64,000 nucleotides of DNA from Salsipaludibacter sp963812245 (GTDB taxonomy: Bacteria; Actinomycetota; Nitriliruptoria; Nitriliruptorales; Nitriliruptoraceae), in assembly GCA_963812245.1 (NCBI GenBank), contig CAWEUK010000003.1, forward strand, positions 806,001 to 870,000, written 5' to 3'. Positions 8,632-15,947 of this stretch are shown piece by piece (positions within the stretch are counted from its first letter, which is position 1; every line of letters begins with the position of its first letter). A model generated the notes under the pieces. The model was not told the DNA's origin. It made no database searches and was given only the letters and a program-made list of their open reading frames with translations. The position numbers and the translations under genes were made by a program.

Positions 8632-9239
8632 TGCGCGTGGGACTGACCGGCGGGATCGGGAGCGGCAAGTCCACGGTGGCGGGGCTGTTGCGTGACCACG
8701 GGATGACGGTCATCGACGCCGATCGCGTCGCGCGGGAGGTGGTCGAACCGGGCGAGCCGGCGCTGGCTCGCATCGCCGAGCACTTCGGACCCGGCGTCAT
8801 TGCGGCCGACGGGGCACTGGATCGTGCGGCGCTGGCCGCCATCGTGTTCGCGGACCACGACCAGCGCGAGGCGCTGGAGGCCATCACCCATCCGGCCATC
8901 GGTGCCGAGATCGCACGGCGGGAGCAGCTCGCCAGGGACGCGGACCCGCACGCCATCGTCGTGGTGGACCATCCGCTGCTGATCGAGACGAACCAGGTCG
9001 ACCAGTTCGATGCGCTCGTGGTCGTGCTCGCATCCGAGGCCACCCGGCTGACCCGGCTGCAGGACCATCGTGGCATCGACCCGGACGACGCCCGTGCCCG
9101 CATGGCCGCCCAGGCCAGCGACGACGCCCGTCGCGCCGCCGCCACCTGGGTCATCGACAACGATGCTGACCTGCCGGCCCTCGAGGGTGCCGTCGCCGAA
9201 CTGGTCGTCGCCATCCGTGCACGGGCGACGTCGTCGTGA
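8631..9239 (+). CDS. coaE: Dephospho-CoA kinase
   Basis: CoaE phosphorylates the ribose 3'-hydroxyl of dephospho-CoA with ATP, the last step of coenzyme A synthesis. The 202-residue protein has the P-loop GGIGSGKST at residues 7-15, then VIDADRVAREVVEPG, the conserved THPAI motif (HPAIGAEIARREQ) and the lid region with DHPLLIE. Length matches stand-alone CoaE proteins. The ATG at 8631 overlaps the stop of the leader ORF. Its own upstream sequence has no good ribosome binding site, which supports coupling. Position between rpsA and uvrB is the usual actinobacterial order. Confidence 0.92.
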   Translation: MRVGLTGGIGSGKSTVAGLLRDHGMTVIDADRVAREVVEPGEPALARIAEHFGPGVIAADGALDRAALAAIVFADHDQREALEAITHPAIGAEIARREQLARDADPHAIVVVDHPLLIETNQVDQFDALVVVLASEATRLTRLQDHRGIDPDDARARMAAQASDDARRAAATWVIDNDADLPALEGAVAELVVAIRARATSS

Positions 9240-9291
9240 GGGTGCAGTTTCGTCGGCTCCGCCTGTCACAGGTGGGGGATACGGTTTGCCC

Positions 9292-11427
9292 ATGAGTTCA
9301 TCCCCGCGCACACTTGCCCAGTTGACCACGCCGACCCTGCCGGACCACGACGAGGTCTCGGTGCAGCCGGTTGCCACCGGCGAGCCGGGTCGCACCATTC
9401 GACAACCTGGCACCTTCAAGGTCGTGAGCGACTTCGAACCGGCCGGTGACCAGCCTGCGGCCATCGATGCGCTGGCCAGTGCGCTGGACGCCGGCGAGAA
9501 GGCCGTGACCCTGCTGGGCGCCACCGGCACGGGCAAGACCTTCACCGCCGCCAAGGTGCTGGAACGGGTCAATCGGCCCGCACTGGTGATCGCACCCAAC
9601 AAGACGCTGGCCGCCCAGTTGGCCAACGAGTTCCGGGAGTTCCTGCCCTCCCACGCGGTCGAGTACTTCGTCAGCTACTACGACTACTACCAACCCGAGG
9701 CCTACGTCCCGTCGTCGGACACCTACATCGAGAAGGACTCGTCGGTCAACGACGAGATCGAGCGGTTGCGCCACCGCGCCACGATGGCGTTGTTGTCGCG
9801 GCGCGACACCCTGGTCGTGGCGTCGGTGTCCTGCATCTTCGGCCTGGGGTCCCCGCACGAGTACGCCAACCACATCCTGTGGCTGCGGGCGGGCGAGGAG
9901 ATCGGGCTGGACCGCACGCTGCGGCGCTTGGTGGACCTGCAGTACTCGCGCAACGACCTCAATCTCGTGCGTGGCACCTTCCGGGTGCGCGGTGACACCC
10001 TGGAGGTGTTCCCGGTCGATTCGGACAAGGCGCTGCGCGTCGAGTTCTTCGGCGACGAGATCGATCGCATTGCCCGGGTTGACACCACCACGGGCGAGGT
10101 GTCGGGCAACCTCACCGAGTACGCCGTGTTCCCGGGCAGCCACTACGTCTCGTCGGACGCGACGATCAAGCGTGCGCTGGTGTCGATCGAGGAGGAGTTG
10201 GAGGAACGCCTCGCCACACTGCAGCGGCAGAACAAACTGCTCGAGGCCCAGCGACTGCGGATGCGCACCAGTCACGACCTCGAGATGATCCGCGAGGTCG
10301 GGTTCTGCTCCGGGATCGAGAACTACTCGCGCCACTTCGACGGTCGCGCGGCCGGCGAGGCGCCCTACACCCTGTTGGACTACTTCCCCGACGACTTCGT
10401 CCTGTTCATCGACGAGTCACACGTCACGGTGCCCCAGATCGGCGGCATGTACGAGGGCGACCGCTCGCGCAAGGAGACCCTGGTCGAGCACGGCTTCCGG
10501 CTGCCCTCGGCCCTGGACAACCGGCCCCTGCGCTTCGACGAGTTCCTCACGCGCATCGGCCAGCGCATGTTCATCTCGGCGACGCCCGGGGCCTACGAGC
10601 GACGCGAGGCCTCCTCGATCGTCGAGCAGATCATCCGCCCGACCGGACTGGTCGACCCCGAGATCGAGGTGCGTCCGACCAAGGGGCAGATCGACGACCT
10701 GATGGAGGAGATCCGCCGTCGCGCCGATGCCCACGAGCGCGTCCTGGTCACGACCCTGACCAAGAAGATGGCCGAGGACCTGACCGACTACCTCGTCGAC
10801 AACGGGGTCCGGGTGCGCTACCTGCACTCCGACATCGACACCGTCGAGCGCGTGTCCATCCTGCGGTCGCTGCGGTTGGGCGAGTTCGACGTGCTGGTGG
10901 GCATCAACCTGTTGCGCGAGGGGTTGGACCTGCCCGAGGTGTCGCTGGTGGCGATCCTGGACGCCGACAAGGAGGGGTTCCTGCGCTCGTCGACGTCGTT
11001 GATCCAGACCGTGGGCCGGGCCGCTCGCAACGTCAACGGCACGGTCGTCATGTATGCCGACAACTTCACCGACTCCATGAAGTTCGCGCTCGACGAGACC
11101 ACCCGCCGCCGCGAGATCCAGGTCGCACACAACATCGAGCACGGCATCGACCCGCAGACGATTCGAAAGCGCGTGGGTGACATCATCGCGGCGGTTCGAG
11201 CCGAGGAGGCCGGCGAGGACTATGCCCCACTCGACGACGACCATGGGCCGTCCGCCATCGACACCTCGGACATGCCGGTGGCCGACCTCGAGGCGCTGAT
11301 CCACCGACTCGAAGAGGAGATGCACGAGTCTGCCGCCGACCTGCGCTTCGAGTACGCCGCCCGCCTGCGCGACGAGATCAACGAGTTGCGCCGAGAACTC
11401 CGGTTGATGGCCCAGGCCAACGTCTGA
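9292..11427 (+). CDS. uvrB: Excinuclease ABC subunit B
   Basis: UvrB is the damage-verifying helicase of nucleotide excision repair. It is loaded by UvrA and then recruits UvrC. The 711-residue protein has a P-loop (GATGTGKTFT), the beta-hairpin that clamps DNA (SYYDYYQPEAYVP), helicase motif II DESH, motif VI QTVGRAARN and a C-terminal UVR domain (LIHRLEEEMHESAADLRFEY) that contacts UvrC. The N-terminal extension of about 40 residues is longer than in E. coli. The ATG at 9292 has no near-consensus ribosome binding site, so a leaderless transcript is possible. No SOS box was seen upstream. Confidence 0.96.
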   Translation: MSSSPRTLAQLTTPTLPDHDEVSVQPVATGEPGRTIRQPGTFKVVSDFEPAGDQPAAIDALASALDAGEKAVTLLGATGTGKTFTAAKVLERVNRPALVIAPNKTLAAQLANEFREFLPSHAVEYFVSYYDYYQPEAYVPSSDTYIEKDSSVNDEIERLRHRATMALLSRRDTLVVASVSCIFGLGSPHEYANHILWLRAGEEIGLDRTLRRLVDLQYSRNDLNLVRGTFRVRGDTLEVFPVDSDKALRVEFFGDEIDRIARVDTTTGEVSGNLTEYAVFPGSHYVSSDATIKRALVSIEEELEERLATLQRQNKLLEAQRLRMRTSHDLEMIREVGFCSGIENYSRHFDGRAAGEAPYTLLDYFPDDFVLFIDESHVTVPQIGGMYEGDRSRKETLVEHGFRLPSALDNRPLRFDEFLTRIGQRMFISATPGAYERREASSIVEQIIRPTGLVDPEIEVRPTKGQIDDLMEEIRRRADAHERVLVTTLTKKMAEDLTDYLVDNGVRVRYLHSDIDTVERVSILRSLRLGEFDVLVGINLLREGLDLPEVSLVAILDADKEGFLRSSTSLIQTVGRAARNVNGTVVMYADNFTDSMKFALDETTRRREIQVAHNIEHGIDPQTIRKRVGDIIAAVRAEEAGEDYAPLDDDHGPSAIDTSDMPVADLEALIHRLEEEMHESAADLRFEYAARLRDEINELRRELRLMAQANV

Positions 11428-11571
11428 AACCGGTGACGGACCGACCACCGTCTGGTGCCGATTGCCCCCGGCCGGGACGGTCCTTGTGGCCCCGGTCATC
11501 TCGTGATCCGTGACTAGGCTGGCGCATGTTGCTGTGTCGTGGCCCATGCCCATCCCCGTCGAAGAGCGATC

Positions 11572-12510
11572 ATGACGCCAGTGTTGCAGTGCGAGAACCT
11601 GGTGCGCCACTTCGATGACCTGGTGGCCGTCGACGACGTGTCGTTCTCGATCGCACCGGGCGAGACCTATGGACTGTTGGGTCCCAACGGAGCCGGCAAG
11701 ACCACCACCATCTCGATGATCGCCGGACTGCTCGACCCCGACGCCGGCCGTGCTGTGGTCATGGGGACACCGGTCGGCCCGTCCGCGCTGGAGGCGAAGG
11801 CCCACATCGGCCTGGTGCCCCAGGACCTCGCCATCTACCCGGACCTGACGGGTCGCGAGAACCTGCGGTTCTTCGGCCGTCTCCAGAAGATGGAGAAGGC
11901 CGCGTTGACCACCCGGATCGACCAGGTGCTCAAGACCGTGGGGCTCGCCGACCGCGCCGACGACGCCACCAAGGAGTACTCCGGGGGAATGAAGCGTCGC
12001 CTCAACATCGGCATCGGGTTGTTGCACGAACCCGACCTGCTCATCCTGGACGAACCGACCGTTGGCGTCGATCCGCAGTCGCGCAACGCCATCCTCGAAT
12101 CGGTCGAGGCGCTGTCGGGCGAAGGCATGGCCGTCCTCTACACGACCCACTACATGGAGGAGGCCGAGCGGTTGTGCGACCGCATCGGGATCATCGACGA
12201 TGGCCAACTCCAGGCCGAGGGCACCCGTGACGAACTGCTCAACCTGACCGGTGAGGTCGACAAGGTCTCGTTGGCAGGCGGCGGCGACCTCCAGGCCGCC
12301 GCCGCCGGCCTCGAGGCACTGCCGGCCGTCGTGTCCGTGGGCGTGGAGCCTCGCGCGCTCGAACTGACGGTGCACGACGCCCCCTCCGCGCTCGCCGACA
12401 TCGTGTCGACCGCCTCGGCCGCCGGCATGGCGATCACGGATGTCGAGGTTGCCCGGCCGGACCTCGAATCCGTCTTCCTGTTCCTCACCGGACGGGCACT
12501 GCGTGACTGA
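11572..12510 (+). CDS. ABC exporter ATP-binding protein
   Basis: The 312-residue ATPase powers an ABC-2 type exporter made with the next two genes. It shows Walker A GPNGAGKTTT, Q-loop LVPQDLAIYP, signature YSGGMKRRL, Walker B LLILDEPT, D-loop and H-loop (TTHYMEEAERLCDR). An extra C-terminal domain of about 90 residues follows, as in DrrA/CcmA-like ATPases. The ATG at 11572 was chosen because MTPVLQCENLVRHF aligns with the usual family start. A TAGGCT hexamer near 11515 may be its -10 box. The substrate (drug, lipid or natural product) cannot be told from sequence. Confidence 0.88.
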   Translation: MTPVLQCENLVRHFDDLVAVDDVSFSIAPGETYGLLGPNGAGKTTTISMIAGLLDPDAGRAVVMGTPVGPSALEAKAHIGLVPQDLAIYPDLTGRENLRFFGRLQKMEKAALTTRIDQVLKTVGLADRADDATKEYSGGMKRRLNIGIGLLHEPDLLILDEPTVGVDPQSRNAILESVEALSGEGMAVLYTTHYMEEAERLCDRIGIIDDGQLQAEGTRDELLNLTGEVDKVSLAGGGDLQAAAAGLEALPAVVSVGVEPRALELTVHDAPSALADIVSTASAAGMAITDVEVARPDLESVFLFLTGRALRD

Positions 12511-12576
12511 GGCCGAGGCACACCGCACCAGGACTGCGCGCCCCGTGGCGTTGCGTCATGTGCTCGCGCCCCCGTT

Positions 12577-12595
12577 GGGCCCGGGTCGCGGGCCC
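12577..12595. other. Hairpin between the exporter ATPase and first permease
   Basis: GGGCCCG (12577-12583) and CGGGCCC (12589-12595) form a 7-bp stem with a 5-base loop in the 144-base gap between the ATPase and the first permease. It has no T run, so it may be a processing or attenuation structure rather than a terminator. Confidence 0.35.
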
Positions 12596-12654
12596 GGCGT
12601 GCCGCGCACACCCACGGGTTCCGGTGTCCCCTGCGCCGCCGCGCGTGGGGTCGG

Positions 12655-13836
12655 ATGATGGACCTGTCCGCGATATGGACCATGGCGTCGAGTGACCTGC
12701 GCCAGCGGTTGCGGGACAAGTCCGTGTTCATCTTCGGGCTGGCGGTGCCGCTCGCACTGATCACCGTGTTCAACTTCCTCTTCGCAGGCGTGGGCGATGC
12801 GGAATCCCTCGACGACATGACGGTCGGGGTCGCCGTTCCCGCCGATGACGAGGTGGCAGGCGGGCTGCCACAGGTGCTGGAGGGAATCGAGTCACCCGAC
12901 ATCAGCGTCACCGACATCGGCCCCGACGGGGCCGAGGCCGCGATCGAGGCTGGCGACATCGACGTGGCAGTCGTGGTGCCCGAGGACTTCGACACCACGG
13001 TGATGGCCGGCGGCACTGCCGACATCGACGTGACCGTCCCGGCCGACGAGGGACTCGAGGAACAGGTCGTGACCGCAATCGTCCAGGGCTACGTCAACCA
13101 GGTGGCCGCGGCAACGGGCGCAGCCACCGCGGCAGGAATGGCGGGACTCGACCCCGCGGCAATCCAGCAGGTTGCCGGTGACGTCGTCGCGGGGGCGCAG
13201 GCACCGGCGTTGACCTCGGTGGTTGGCGAGACCAGCGACGAGCAGTTGGGGGTGGAGGCCTATCTCGTGGCGGGCCAGACCGCCCTGTTCATGTTCTTCA
13301 CCATCGGGTTCGGGGTCATCTCCTATGTCGAGGAGCGCGAGAACGGCACCCTGCCCAGGCTGCAGTCCATGCCCATCCCGCCGGCGTCGATCATCGTCGC
13401 GAAGACGGTCGTCAGCTTCGTGCTCGGTGTCGCCTCCACGACCGTGCTCCTGACCGCAGGCAGTGTGCTCTTCGGCGCGTCGTTCGGGGACGTGGTCCCG
13501 ATCGCGGTGCTGGTCGTCGCGACGGTGACGGCCGTGACCAGCCTGGTGCTGCTGGTGACCAAGGTGGCACGCACGTCGGAGCAGGCCCTGATCGCCAACT
13601 CCGTGATCGGGCTGGTGCTGGGCATGCTCGGCGGTGCGTTCTTCCCGGTGGCCGGGGGTGGATGGCTCACGCGGATCGCCGACCTCACCCCGCCAGCAGC
13701 CTTCATTCGGGGCCTGGGCATCACCAGCGGCGGCGGTGGCGTCACCGACCTCACCGGTCCACTGGCGGTGATGGCCGGGTTCCTGATGGTGTCGGTCATC
13801 GTGTTCGTCCTCGTGCCCGGACGAAGGGACCTGTGA
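12655..13836 (+). CDS. ABC-2 type exporter permease, first subunit
   Basis: The 393-residue permease has one N-terminal helix (FIFGLAVPLALITVFNFLF), an extracytoplasmic domain of about 170 residues and five C-terminal helices beginning AYLVAGQTALFMFFTIGFG. This is the ABC2_membrane_3 (YhgE/NatB-like) layout. The motif EERENGTLPRLQSMPI is the conserved cytoplasmic coupling loop (ERExGTLxRL). Two in-frame ATGs (12655 and 12658) are equally likely starts. The stop overlaps the next ATG as TGATG, so the two permeases are translationally coupled and probably form a heterodimer. Confidence 0.85.
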   Translation: MMDLSAIWTMASSDLRQRLRDKSVFIFGLAVPLALITVFNFLFAGVGDAESLDDMTVGVAVPADDEVAGGLPQVLEGIESPDISVTDIGPDGAEAAIEAGDIDVAVVVPEDFDTTVMAGGTADIDVTVPADEGLEEQVVTAIVQGYVNQVAAATGAATAAGMAGLDPAAIQQVAGDVVAGAQAPALTSVVGETSDEQLGVEAYLVAGQTALFMFFTIGFGVISYVEERENGTLPRLQSMPIPPASIIVAKTVVSFVLGVASTTVLLTAGSVLFGASFGDVVPIAVLVVATVTAVTSLVLLVTKVARTSEQALIANSVIGLVLGMLGGAFFPVAGGGWLTRIADLTPPAAFIRGLGITSGGGGVTDLTGPLAVMAGFLMVSVIVFVLVPGRRDL

Positions 13837-14999
13837 TGGGACAGGTGCTTGCGATCGCGCAGACGAGCCTGCGGCGCTTCATGCGGGACCGGTCCAACTG
13901 GTTCTTCGTGTTCGTGTTCCCGCTGTTCCTCATCATGCTGATCGGGGTGCAGTTCTCGGACGAGGCGGCATCGGGCCGCGTCACCGTCGTGGGTGACGGC
14001 CCGCTGGCGACGGAGTTGGCGGCGAGTCTCGAGGACCTCGACCTGGCCGTGACCACCTCGACCGCCGACGTGGCCAGCGTGCAGACCCAGGTCGCACGAG
14101 GGCGCACGGATGCCGCCGTGATCGTCGGCGACGCCGCCGAGCAGGGGTGGGCGGATGGCGATCCGACCACCATCGAGGTGCTGCCCGGGAGCCAGGCGGC
14201 AGGACAGGCAACCCAGCAGACCATCCAGACCGCATTGGCAGACGTGTCCGACGCCCGGACCCAGCAGCAGGCCCTGGTCGCAGCCGGCATGACGCCCGCC
14301 GCCGCCGATGAGGCCCTGGCCAGCGTGGGGGAGGTCGGCCCGTCGGTCCGGGTCACCACCATCGGCGATTCGCTCGGCGAGGAGTTCGCAGGGCTCGGGA
14401 GGTTCGACCTGGGTGCGGCCGGGCAGTTGTCGTTGTTCGTGTTCCTGTCGTCACTGTCGGGGGCGGCGTTCCTCATCGACTCGCGGAAACTCGGCGTGAC
14501 CCGCCGCGAACTGGCTGCGCCCATGACCGCCAACCAGGTGATTGCCGGTGAGGTGCTCGGCCGCTTCGCCATCGCGCTGGTGCAGGGTGCCTACATCGTG
14601 ATCGGGACGGCCCTGCTCTTCAACGTCGACTGGGGCGACCCGTGGGCCACCGCGCTCGTCCTGTCCGCCTTCTGTGCCGTCAGTGCCGCCGCCGCGATCG
14701 TGTTCGGGGCCATGCTCGACAGCCCGAACGTGGCCGGCGGGCTGGGCGTGGGGCTGGGGTTGGTGCTCGCGGCACTCGGAGGCTCGATGCTGCCGCTCGA
14801 ATTGTTCCCCGACACCCTGCTGCGGATCTCGGCCTTCACTCCCCACCACTGGGCCTACCAGGCCTATGCCGACATCCAGCGACGTGGCGGGGGAGTGGTG
14901 GACGTCCTGCCCCAGGTGGGCGTGCTGGTGGCAATGACGGCGGTGTTGCTGCCGCTGGGCGCGTGGCTGCTCAGGCGCTCGACCCAACGCGCCGTGTGA
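13836..14999 (+). CDS. ABC-2 type exporter permease, second subunit
   Basis: This 387-residue permease has the same plan as the preceding one: an N-terminal helix (WFFVFVFPLFLIMLIGVQF), a periplasmic-side domain of about 190 residues, and helices from residue 200 onward. It includes LSLFVFLSSLSGAAFLIDSR and the coupling loop LGVTRRELAAPM. It starts in a TGATG overlap with its partner. It ends only six bases from the stop of the convergent hydrolase gene, with no terminator between them. Confidence 0.85.
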   Translation: MGQVLAIAQTSLRRFMRDRSNWFFVFVFPLFLIMLIGVQFSDEAASGRVTVVGDGPLATELAASLEDLDLAVTTSTADVASVQTQVARGRTDAAVIVGDAAEQGWADGDPTTIEVLPGSQAAGQATQQTIQTALADVSDARTQQQALVAAGMTPAAADEALASVGEVGPSVRVTTIGDSLGEEFAGLGRFDLGAAGQLSLFVFLSSLSGAAFLIDSRKLGVTRRELAAPMTANQVIAGEVLGRFAIALVQGAYIVIGTALLFNVDWGDPWATALVLSAFCAVSAAAAIVFGAMLDSPNVAGGLGVGLGLVLAALGGSMLPLELFPDTLLRISAFTPHHWAYQAYADIQRRGGGVVDVLPQVGVLVAMTAVLLPLGAWLLRRSTQRAV

Positions 15000-15005
15000 C
15001 GCGCA

Positions 15006-15677
15006 TCACCAGCCGCGTTCGCGCCAGCCTTCGACGTGCGGGCGTTCGCGGCCAAGGGTGGTGTCGTTGCCGTGGCCCGGGTAGATCCAGGTCCGGTCGT
15101 CGAACTGTCCGAAGACGCGCGCCTGGAGCCCGTCCATGATCTGGGTGAAGGCGTCGGCGTTGCCGAAGGTGTTGCCGGGTCCACCCGGAAACAGCGTGTC
15201 GCCCGTGAACAGGTGATCGCGTTCGTCACCGTGCACCAGGTAGCTGCAACTGCCCGGCGTGTGGCCGGGGATGTGGAGCACCTCGATGCGCAGCAGGCCC
15301 ACGTTGATGACCTCGCCGTCGGCCAGTTCTCGGTCGAGTGGGTGCGGAAACAGGTCCTGGTCTCCGGGGTGCCCCCAGATCGGCAGGCCGGGGTCCTCCT
15401 TGAGGTCCCCCCACGCCCGGACGTGGTCCCAGTGGCCGTGGGTCTGGACGACGGCGCGCACGTCGACATCCGCGATCGCCTGACGAATACGGTCTGCTCG
15501 AGCGGCCGCGTCCACCAGCAGTCCCTCATTGCTGGCGCTGCACCTGATGAGGTAGATGTTGTTGTCCATCTCCTCGACCGAGAACTTGCGCACGTGCAGG
15601 GCCCCGTCACGCCGATCCTGCCAGACGCCATCGGGTTCGACCCGGCCGTCGTAACTCGTCGCATCGGCCAGGGTCAT
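15006..15677 (-). CDS. Metallo-beta-lactamase-fold hydrolase
   Basis: The 223-residue enzyme has the zinc-binding HxHxDH motif as HGHWDH, followed by the metal ligands in HIPGHTPGSCSYLV, FTGDTLFPGGPG and YPGHGNDT. This glyoxalase II-like pattern marks hydrolases of thioesters, lactones or related substrates. The ATG at 15677 has an AGGAG ribosome binding site eight bases away. It is divergent from uvrA, with a 270-base spacer that also carries the uvrA SOS box. The substrate is not predictable. Confidence 0.85.
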   Translation of the reverse strand: MTLADATSYDGRVEPDGVWQDRRDGALHVRKFSVEEMDNNIYLIRCSASNEGLLVDAAARADRIRQAIADVDVRAVVQTHGHWDHVRAWGDLKEDPGLPIWGHPGDQDLFPHPLDRELADGEVINVGLLRIEVLHIPGHTPGSCSYLVHGDERDHLFTGDTLFPGGPGNTFGNADAFTQIMDGLQARVFGQFDDRTWIYPGHGNDTTLGRERPHVEGWRERGW

Positions 15678-15873
15678 CGTTTGACTCCTCGGTCGTCGTG
15701 TCGCTGATGGCAGACTAGGGGCCGGGAGCGACGGCCGAAGCCTCCATCGCGCGCGTCTCGGCGCAGGGGCATGGTGAAGTGGTGGCACGCTGGCCTGCGG
15801 CCACCCGCCCTGGCTGGTCTTCACGGTCACGCCGACCTGCCCGGCGCAGCGGGGGCTGGACGAGTGGACGGGG

Positions 15874-15885
15874 GAACACATGTTC
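15874..15885 (+). promoter_or_regulatory. LexA (SOS) box upstream of uvrA
   Basis: GAACACATGTTC matches the Gram-positive and actinobacterial SOS-box core GAAC-N4-GTTC exactly and extends to GTTCGA on one side. It lies about 60 bases before the uvrA GTG and just upstream of a TAGACT hexamer (15904-15909), so bound LexA would cover the -35 region. uvrA is a classic SOS gene. Confidence 0.7.
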
Positions 15886-15947
15886 GATTGTCGTCCACCT
15901 TGGTAGACTCCGAAGCCATTCTCCATGCTTGAAAAGGTTGCCCCACC

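Noticed and set aside
10417..12528. 703-codon open frame on the minus strand opposite uvrB and the ABC ATPase
   Set aside because: GC-rich coding DNA leaves long open antisense frames. The translation is His/Arg/Val-rich and repetitive, and the plus-strand genes have all expected family motifs.
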